Assembly (NCBI GenBank): GCA_002502215.1
Contig: DAPT01000111.1
Coordinates: 1 to 9,190, forward strand
Origin: Euryarchaeota archaeon UBA124
Lineage (GTDB): Archaea > Thermoplasmatota > Poseidoniia > Poseidoniales > Poseidoniaceae
Direction of reading: 5' to 3'
Length of the DNA: 9,190 bases
Each line of letters starts with the position of its first letter. The first letter of the stretch is position 1. The position numbers and the translations under genes were made by a program. A model generated the notes under the pieces. The model made no database searches. It was given only the letters and a program-made list of their open reading frames with translations, and was not told the DNA's origin. Shown here one piece after another: positions 1-6,137 of this stretch.

Positions 1-3000
1 CACCAATTCTGCGAAGTCAGGCATTGAATGCGGCTTGGCGGATCCGGAACGGGCGCGACGCCATCGAAGCCGGAATGCTCGAATCTGCGGATGAATTCAT
101 TGCAGCCCGAAATCGACTGGCAATCCGCCTCGGAGGACAACAAAGTGCTCAAACGGTGTTGGAAGGACTCCTCGAGTCATCTCTTTTCGTTGAGGAATCT
201 CGACGTCGCTTACGAACACGCTCTATACAAGTGGGCTTACCTTGGGACGGAAAGGCACCTCCAGATTACCGATTGATTGAGGACATGATTTTGCAAGAGT
301 GTCAGCACCTCATAGATCCGGTGGTCGAAGATGTGGCCATCCTCCTCAACCAATGGGTTGATGTCTTCCTTAACCATCACTCAATATTTGTCGTGCCTGC
401 TCAAACAGAAACAGTCAACACACGATTCAATCAACTCGCTCATTTGGCAAGGGAGTCCTTGCCGGAAGCACCCATCGAACGCCTCCAGTGGTTGTATCAA
501 GTCGTATCGGCTGCAACCTCATTTGCACAATTAAACGAGACAACACCTACAATTCTAAAAGGGGGCAATTTCCCTCGAGAAAACACACTTGCTGGCTGGC
601 CATCGGGGCTGATGAAATGGTCGTCAGTTTTGAAAAGTAAGGACGAGAAAGTGCTGAAATCTCAACTAATGTCGGCAGCATCAAGTGCTGCTCAAGGATT
701 ACAAAATCGTCTTCACGACCCAACAGATGGACGACTTGTCTTCATGCTAGCAAAGGTTGCTTATTGCCTCAATCCGTTCCAACCTTTTGTCCACAGGAAC
801 GCCAACGAACGGTATGATCAACAACCTCTCGGTCTCGAACTGAGTCAGGAACCACCTCAAGGAAACATGCGCGTTAATCCAGCGCTCCAGGTGGAGGTCC
901 TCAACGACCTTTACACTGTCCATTCAGGGTGCCAGGATTTACTCAGGCATTTGAAATCGCAAGAAGAGGCACATGATTTCGATGATGTTCAAGCGATGGT
1001 AGGAGACCTCTTGCTTGCACGATGTCCTGCCATTGTTCGTCACTGGTATCCCAGCGAAGCGGTTCAAGCGTTGGACGATTTAGGCAATGAACCATGGTCA
1101 GATGATCACATCCGAAGAGCGCTTACAATCATGCAAAATGATGAGGAGAAGCGAGTTGATCTGCAACGAAGATTTTCACTCGTAAAACAAATACGCGCAC
1201 GTTATCGGGCCTTCATCATCGACGAATACCAAGATACGAATCCAGAACATGCCCGACTCCTGTCCCGACTGTGGGGTCGTCGAGATGGAATCTCGGACGA
1301 GCATCCTGCGCCAGTCGGACCTTGGGACCCAACCATCTGCATCGTCGGCGACATGAAGCAAAGCATCTATCGTTTTAGGCAGGCAGAAGTGACTGTAATG
1401 CGTCGGATGGTGGCGTCCATCCGAGTTGCAAACAGCATTGAGCACGATGAGCCAAGGTTGGAATCGTTCGTTCAGCACGGGTATGGTCGAGACCCACGTC
1501 CTGTAGGAGCCGGGGGCGAATCAGGGTCGTTCATACAAGCTTCGGATTACGCGAAAGAAGAACAATCTGCACCATGGGATTATGTATCTTTTGGAATTGA
1601 TGATTCTGGATTGGCAATCGCTGACGAGGTCATCAATGAGCGGTCAGAAGGGCATATTCAATTACGAACAAACTTCCGAACTGCACCAGGTCTGCTTCGA
1701 ACACTGAACAACATGTTTGACGATACTTTTGATCAACGTCATCATCAGTTCCCAGGGGACTTTCATGCGGCATCTCAGCCTTTGGAGGCGGGTCGTGAGA
1801 CACACCGAACAGGAGTGATTGAGTGGCTTCTTCCAACCCAAAACGATACCGGCGAATTGCCTTTGGATTTGACCCAAGGATACAGTTTATTTGATGCTGA
1901 GAACGCAAACCTTCGCCACCTTGAACACGAACTTATTGCTTCGCGGTTGGAATCCCTGGTTCGTGGTTCAACAACGCAAATATGGTCTTCTGAGGTGAAC
2001 GACTATGTTCAAATTGAATCAGAAGAGACAATCTCTCCAGAGGATGTGATGATATTAGTGCACTTTCGCAAGCATATTCCAGACCTCATTGCTCGACTTC
2101 AATCGCGTGGCTTACCTGTAATGGCAGACAAGCAAGGAGAACTGCTCAAGCAACCTGTGGTGCAACCACTCATGGCACTTTTGGAACTTCTTGCAAAACC
2201 GAGTTCAAGACATGCTGCTCATTCTCTGCTTCGTTCTTCGATTGTTGGTGCTTCCTCCATTCAAATCGAGGAGGTTCTCCAGTTCACTGACGTCAAGAAT
2301 TATTGGACGCATATAGCGGATTATTTCGAATCTGAACCGCAAGGCCCTCTGTTGGAAGCATGTTCACAAATCGTTCAACTTGGCGGAATTTATGATGTCT
2401 TTGATGCAGTACTTGATCACAGCGATTTGTTGATTGCTTTTCCCGATGAATCCGAGCGACAAGTTGCAGAAATGTGGTGCGCATTAACACAGAAAATTGG
2501 TTCCGAAACGGGACATGAACCTGCAATGATTTTGCAACAAATGAAGGCTTTTGCAACGCTTGGTAACAAAGGGCCGCAAGCGAGCTCATCGCCTACGAGT
2601 GGGGCCATTCAAATTATGACCATTCATGGCGCAAAGGGTCTTCAAGCCCCGGTTGTAATCGTCACAGGATTGTTCGAGGCTGGACGTCGTAGTTCTAGTA
2701 TAGAGGCACAAAACAACGTTCTGATTACGCCCGACGTCATCGCCGGGAGGATTCAACCATGGAAGTCGAAGGAAAAGCCAGAGGATGCACTCTGGATGCT
2801 GGCAGAGCAAATGAACAAGGCACAAAATCAGGCGGAATTACGTCGCCAATTTTATGTTGCTTTAACTCGTGTCAAGGACCGCTTAATCTTTGTAGGCTCA
2901 CCAAATATTGCTTGTAGCTTGAATGAGAGTTCAAAGATTTCCATGAAGGTCAATTCGAAGGGGAATAACATGGGTGATTTGATGCTCGACGGATTCCGTT

Positions 3001-4445
3001 ACATGGGTCTGAACTCAGAGAATGAACAGTGCTGGAGTCTTGAAGGAGACGTTCAAGGTGAACGTCTTGCTGAATATGGAGAGCAAGTTTTGGAAATCGA
3101 TCCATTTGCTCTCTATCAAGCGAGTGGATTCATGGAGGGCGCTCTCCAAGAACTCCGTCTTTACCATCATCCCGACTGTTTCACAATCCAAACTCCAACC
3201 TCTGTACTATCGAACTGGTTGACCATTGAGCAACAACTATCACAACCGATTGAAGCCGGCGTTTTGGAACAGTGGCGAGTACGCCAGTCTCCTACACTAA
3301 GAATGACAGCACATGGATTGGATACCACAAATTCCTGCCGAAGACGGTATTGGTTAACTCACGTAAAAGGCTGGCAAAGTGAGTCATTCAACATCAATTG
3401 GTCTTCGAACCACACCTCAAATGAAGACGAAATCAAAGACCGTTCCAGTGGGGAGGATTTTGAGAAAATCGCCACTGGATGGCCTTCCGCCACCTCATTT
3501 GGCTCAATGTTTCACCGGCTTGTTGAGATTGGTTTGGCTAATCCAGCTGAAAAGAAATCCGAGGGGTTTGACCTTGGTCCGATATGGCTCAATCAGCAGA
3601 AGAATCTCCTTTTGTCGAGTAAAGAAATTGATGATGCAATACATTCTCAGCCCGAATGGCATCTCCTCAGTGCCGAAGAACAACAGCAAACTCGATTGAG
3701 AATCGCTGAGTTAGCGACACTGCTTTCGGAGGGGTCCTTGGGAAGGTTAGCCGATGGCGAGGAAATCAACGGCCATCAAATAGAAGGGCTCCGAACGGAG
3801 GCATCGTTCTTTTTCGACCACGAGGTGGCCTACGAGGGATGCATTCGAACGCCAGTTACTCAACTCAATCAGTCGCATATTACGCTCGTCGATTCAGTCA
3901 ACATTCTCTTCGAAGGGCAAGCAGATCTCGCCCTCGCAGGCGTAGAGGGCAAGGTTCCCTGGCTTCAGGTCGTCGATTTGAAGACTTCCGGTGCTCGAGA
4001 GAATGCGCTGGAAGACCACCCATTGTACGAATCGCTCACTGAACCGTTTTCTTTGAAACCTCAGAACGATGCAGAACGCCAAATGTTGCGAAATCATCGT
4101 TTGCAACTTACCCTCTATTCTCTCGTTTTCCGACGTCAAGAGGAACGAAAACCGACTCATCAGCGCAGAGAGATTCGGCCACCAGCACTCCTCATTGCAA
4201 CGACAGGCCGATATGTGCAAATGCCACAAAAAATGTTTGAAGATGCAGAAAAAGAACTGATCGGTCTGCTTGGGTGGGTGGCAAACTTGGCTGCGAATCC
4301 AAATGGTATGAGTGAGCCAAAACGTCTTCCTATGGAATCAATCGATGTTTGTAAGAAATGCCCGTTCTTCAAGGGTGATGTGAGAATGTGTGCTCCTGAA
4401 GGCATGGAATTAGGTATTACTGCGTACCTTTCTTCCCAAGAATAG
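1..4445 (+). CDS. UvrD/AddA-type DNA helicase fused to Fe-S PD-(D/E)XK nuclease (5'-truncated)
   Basis: Superfamily 1A helicase with a C-terminal nuclease, expected to unwind and degrade or resect double-strand DNA ends, as AddAB, AdnAB and RecBCD do. The frame is open from base 3 to the TAG at 4443-4445, so the gene starts upstream; Walker A is not in the window. Residues are numbered from the codon at base 24. Visible motifs are HDFDDV (317-322), Walker B DEYQDT (400-405), GDMKQSIYRFR (from 442), LRTNFR (547-552), MTIHGAKGL (865-873) and FYVALTR (943-949). The nuclease has GSMFHRLVE (H1164), GQAD (D1301) and VVDLKT (D1318, K1320). Cysteines 1105, 1443, 1446 and 1456 bracket it, like the AddB/Cas4 4Fe-4S set, but the C-terminal triplet is CX2CX9C. 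All visible catalytic residues are present, so it looks active. About 90 residues separate the QSIYRFR and NFR motifs, longer than in plain UvrD. It may need a partner subunit encoded upstream. Family is certain; the exact class (AddA, AddB or stand-alone) is not. Confidence 0.93.
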   Translation, partial: PILRSQALNAAWRIRNGRDAIEAGMLESADEFIAARNRLAIRLGGQQSAQTVLEGLLESSLFVEESRRRLRTRSIQVGLPWDGKAPPDYRLIEDMILQECQHLIDPVVEDVAILLNQWVDVFLNHHSIFVVPAQTETVNTRFNQLAHLARESLPEAPIERLQWLYQVVSAATSFAQLNETTPTILKGGNFPRENTLAGWPSGLMKWSSVLKSKDEKVLKSQLMSAASSAAQGLQNRLHDPTDGRLVFMLAKVAYCLNPFQPFVHRNANERYDQQPLGLELSQEPPQGNMRVNPALQVEVLNDLYTVHSGCQDLLRHLKSQEEAHDFDDVQAMVGDLLLARCPAIVRHWYPSEAVQALDDLGNEPWSDDHIRRALTIMQNDEEKRVDLQRRFSLVKQIRARYRAFIIDEYQDTNPEHARLLSRLWGRRDGISDEHPAPVGPWDPTICIVGDMKQSIYRFRQAEVTVMRRMVASIRVANSIEHDEPRLESFVQHGYGRDPRPVGAGGESGSFIQASDYAKEEQSAPWDYVSFGIDDSGLAIADEVINERSEGHIQLRTNFRTAPGLLRTLNNMFDDTFDQRHHQFPGDFHAASQPLEAGRETHRTGVIEWLLPTQNDTGELPLDLTQGYSLFDAENANLRHLEHELIASRLESLVRGSTTQIWSSEVNDYVQIESEETISPEDVMILVHFRKHIPDLIARLQSRGLPVMADKQGELLKQPVVQPLMALLELLAKPSSRHAAHSLLRSSIVGASSIQIEEVLQFTDVKNYWTHIADYFESEPQGPLLEACSQIVQLGGIYDVFDAVLDHSDLLIAFPDESERQVAEMWCALTQKIGSETGHEPAMILQQMKAFATLGNKGPQASSSPTSGAIQIMTIHGAKGLQAPVVIVTGLFEAGRRSSSIEAQNNVLITPDVIAGRIQPWKSKEKPEDALWMLAEQMNKAQNQAELRRQFYVALTRVKDRLIFVGSPNIACSLNESSKISMKVNSKGNNMGDLMLDGFRYMGLNSENEQCWSLEGDVQGERLAEYGEQVLEIDPFALYQASGFMEGALQELRLYHHPDCFTIQTPTSVLSNWLTIEQQLSQPIEAGVLEQWRVRQSPTLRMTAHGLDTTNSCRRRYWLTHVKGWQSESFNINWSSNHTSNEDEIKDRSSGEDFEKIATGWPSATSFGSMFHRLVEIGLANPAEKKSEGFDLGPIWLNQQKNLLLSSKEIDDAIHSQPEWHLLSAEEQQQTRLRIAELATLLSEGSLGRLADGEEINGHQIEGLRTEASFFFDHEVAYEGCIRTPVTQLNQSHITLVDSVNILFEGQADLALAGVEGKVPWLQVVDLKTSGARENALEDHPLYESLTEPFSLKPQNDAERQMLRNHRLQLTLYSLVFRRQEERKPTHQRREIRPPALLIATTGRYVQMPQKMFEDAEKELIGLLGWVANLAANPNGMSEPKRLPMESIDVCKKCPFFKGDVRMCAPEGMELGITAYLSSQE

Positions 4446-5043
4446 CGAGCGTCCCAGGCTTGCCATGCGTCTGATTGGCGCGCCAAGCATGTACTTCAGA
4501 AAACCCGACCTCATGCCACATCGCAATCCACTCTTTTTCAGAAAAAGTCGACATGTGTACATCGAGTGCTTCCGGCCAACCGAGGCTTTCTTCATGCTCT
4601 GCATAGTGATCAATACCGATGACAGCCCAACCACCTACAGCTAACCATTCGTCATGGATGGATTGCAACATTTTCTTAGGGTCATGCAAGTAATAGATGA
4701 ATTCCATTGAGTGAATCAGGTTGTATCGCATAGCAGGTTTTGCATCAGGAAACATTGCAAGGTAATACCCATTTTCTGAATCAACCGCATTCGCTTTTTC
4801 GATCATGTGTTCTGCACCATCGAACCCATCAGCATGCCCGCATTGTTCATGTTCAGAAGCCAGTCGAACAACCCACCCGTTCCCACATCCAAGATCGGCG
4901 AAAGAAAAGGATTCATTGTTTGAGATTACTCGCTTGTAGGCTGCACTCAACATTTCTCGAACTGCTGGACCATGACCACGTTCCATTCCTTCATCTTTGC
5001 CTCGATGAGCCCAATCGTTGAACACATCTGTTGCCTGCTTCAT
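4417..5043 (-). CDS. Class I SAM-dependent methyltransferase, substrate unknown
   Basis: A 208-residue protein with a Rossmann-fold methyltransferase core. The glycine-rich SAM-binding motif I, ADLGCGNGW, lies near residues 49-57, an acidic motif-II-like stretch DGFDGAEHM near 72-80, and the later core strand and helix HSMEFIYYLHDP near 111-122, followed by a GGW turn (137-139). An N-terminal FNDWAHRGKDEGMERGH segment (8-24) precedes the core and may help bind substrate. There is no signal peptide or membrane segment, so it should be cytosolic. The ATG at 5043 is preferred because the fold-related sequence begins there; an ATG two codons upstream (5049) and a longer form from 5103 are possible, and the longer form would add an atypical tail and run close to the next gene. 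No Shine-Dalgarno sequence precedes it, so the message may be leaderless. The TAA stop lies inside the helicase gene, giving a 29-bp convergent overlap. The fold is secure; the substrate cannot be read from sequence. Confidence 0.85.
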   Translation of the reverse strand: MKQATDVFNDWAHRGKDEGMERGHGPAVREMLSAAYKRVISNNESFSFADLGCGNGWVVRLASEHEQCGHADGFDGAEHMIEKANAVDSENGYYLAMFPDAKPAMRYNLIHSMEFIYYLHDPKKMLQSIHDEWLAVGGWAVIGIDHYAEHEESLGWPEALDVHMSTFSEKEWIAMWHEVGFSEVHAWRANQTHGKPGTLAILGKKGTQ

Positions 5044-5113
5044 GGACATGCGAGGGGATGCGCCGAAAAAAGTCATCGAAAGCAACATCATCCGTGTTCT
5101 CATCGGGTGTTCT
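5044..5113. promoter_or_regulatory. Divergent intergenic region between methyltransferase and peptidase
   Basis: These 70 bases separate two divergently oriented starts, so promoters for both genes are expected here or just inside the coding ends. I find no convincing archaeal TATA box on either strand. A GGGTG at 5105-5109, four bases before the ATG at 5114, is a plausible ribosome binding site for the peptidase and supports that start. The CATG at 5041-5044 holds ATG on both strands, but only the minus-strand ATG is favoured as a real start. Confidence 0.35.
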
Positions 5114-6076
5114 ATGGGAATTGGTTCAGAATCAATTGATGACGTCTTGTATCCAAAAATCGAGCCTTATGAAACGGGTATGCTATCGGTATCCGAACGG
5201 CATACCATCGCATGGGAATGTGCAGGCAACCCAGAAGGCATTCCGGTCATTGTCATTCATGGTGGGCCAGGTGGAGGAAGCCAACCCTCTTACCGGCAAT
5301 ACTTTGATCCGAAGAAATGGAACATCATTCAATTCGATCAAAGAGGATGTGGTAATTCCACGCCGTATGCTGATCTTGAAGAGAATACGACGATGCATCT
5401 TGTTTCCGATATTGAAGCGCTTCGAAATCATTTCAACATCGAGACATGGCATGTTTTCGGAGGCTCATGGGGCTCAACACTCTCGCTCATTTACGGAATT
5501 AATCACTCGGAGCGAATACGTTCGTTCATCCTTCGAGGCATCTTCATGTGCAGAAGTTCGGAATTGCATTGGTTCTACCAAGATGGAGCGAGTCATGTCT
5601 TCCCTGATGCCTTTGAACACTATCTACAACACATTCCTTCAGAAGAACAATCAGCGCTTATTCCAGCTTATTACAGCAGATTGACCAGCGAAGAAGTTGA
5701 TGTACGTCGAAATGCAGCTAAGGAGTGGACTCGATGGGAGATGGCGACCAGTCGTTTGTTTCCAGACCCTGAATATTTAGACAAGGCCGAAGATCTTGAT
5801 TTTGCGGTTGCATTTGCTCGAATAGAATGCCATTATTTCATTAATGGAATATTCGTTGAAGACGCATACATCCTCAAACATACAGAATCGATCGATCACA
5901 TTCCCGCTGTTATTGTCCAAGGACGATATGATATGGTGTGCCCAGTAAAGAGTGCGTGGGAATTGCACAAACAACTGCCACAATCAATTCTGAATATCAT
6001 CCCTGATGCTGGTCATTCGATGGGCGAAGTTCCTATTGCAAAGGCACTGGTTGAGGCGACGAATTCAGTTGAATAA
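5114..6076 (+). CDS. pip: Proline iminopeptidase (alpha/beta hydrolase, peptidase family S33)
   Basis: A 320-residue cytosolic serine peptidase expected to release N-terminal proline from peptides, a late step of peptide scavenging. The N-terminal LYPKIEPYETG...HTIAWECAGNP block is the classic start of the family. The oxyanion-hole motif HGGPGGG is at 49-55, and FDQRGCGNS follows. The catalytic triad is visible: Ser118 in GGSWGS, Asp273 in GRYDMVCP and His301 in DAGHS. The cap region between strand 6 and the Asp contains the family-like EWTRWE segment. The ATG at 5114 is chosen because it gives the usual family length and has GGGTG four bases upstream; starts at 5018, 5042 or 5048 would add an unrelated N-terminus and overlap the methyltransferase or its start. 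There is no signal peptide. The family is mainly known from bacteria, so transfer into an archaeal host is possible but unproven. Related S33 hydrolases can act on other substrates, so prolyl specificity is inferred from strong motif agreement. Confidence 0.92.
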   Translation: MGIGSESIDDVLYPKIEPYETGMLSVSERHTIAWECAGNPEGIPVIVIHGGPGGGSQPSYRQYFDPKKWNIIQFDQRGCGNSTPYADLEENTTMHLVSDIEALRNHFNIETWHVFGGSWGSTLSLIYGINHSERIRSFILRGIFMCRSSELHWFYQDGASHVFPDAFEHYLQHIPSEEQSALIPAYYSRLTSEEVDVRRNAAKEWTRWEMATSRLFPDPEYLDKAEDLDFAVAFARIECHYFINGIFVEDAYILKHTESIDHIPAVIVQGRYDMVCPVKSAWELHKQLPQSILNIIPDAGHSMGEVPIAKALVEATNSVE

Positions 6077-6081
6077 AGTAC

Positions 6082-6124
6082 GATTAATTACGGAAAACCG
6101 TGAATGAGTCAATAAGGGAGAGGT
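6082..6124 (+). promoter_or_regulatory. Possible promoter and ribosome binding site of the RCC1 gene
   Basis: The AT-rich stretch GATTAATTA (6082-6090) is the best TATA-like element in the 61-bp spacer. It would place a transcript start roughly 25 bases downstream, leaving a short leader before the ATG at 6138. A purine-rich GGGAGAGGT (6116-6124) resembles a Shine-Dalgarno sequence but ends 13 bases from the ATG, farther than the 4-6 bases seen for other genes here. This is a weak, position-based call. Confidence 0.3.
6088..6103. repeat. Short inverted repeat (ACGG-AAAA-CCGT) downstream of pip
   Basis: Bases 6090-6101 form a perfect 4-bp stem around an AAAA loop; a T-G wobble and a T-A pair extend it to 6088-6103. 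It lies 13 bases after the peptidase stop and about 35 before the RCC1 gene. No T-run follows, so it is a poor intrinsic terminator; it could be a weak operator or chance. Confidence 0.35.
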
Positions 6125-6137
6125 TCTGTGTACCAAC

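Noticed and set aside
1176..1478. 100-residue minus-strand open frame inside the helicase gene
   Set aside because: It lies over the conserved helicase motifs II and III on the other strand and shows no protein family features.
5018..5113. Extra N-terminal 32 residues of the peptidase
   Set aside because: They do not resemble the family N-terminus and overlap the methyltransferase start on the other strand; the ATG at 5114 with GGGTG four bases upstream gives the normal length.
6090..6101. Rho-independent type terminator after pip
   Set aside because: The stem is only four strong pairs and no T-run follows, so a terminator call is not supported.
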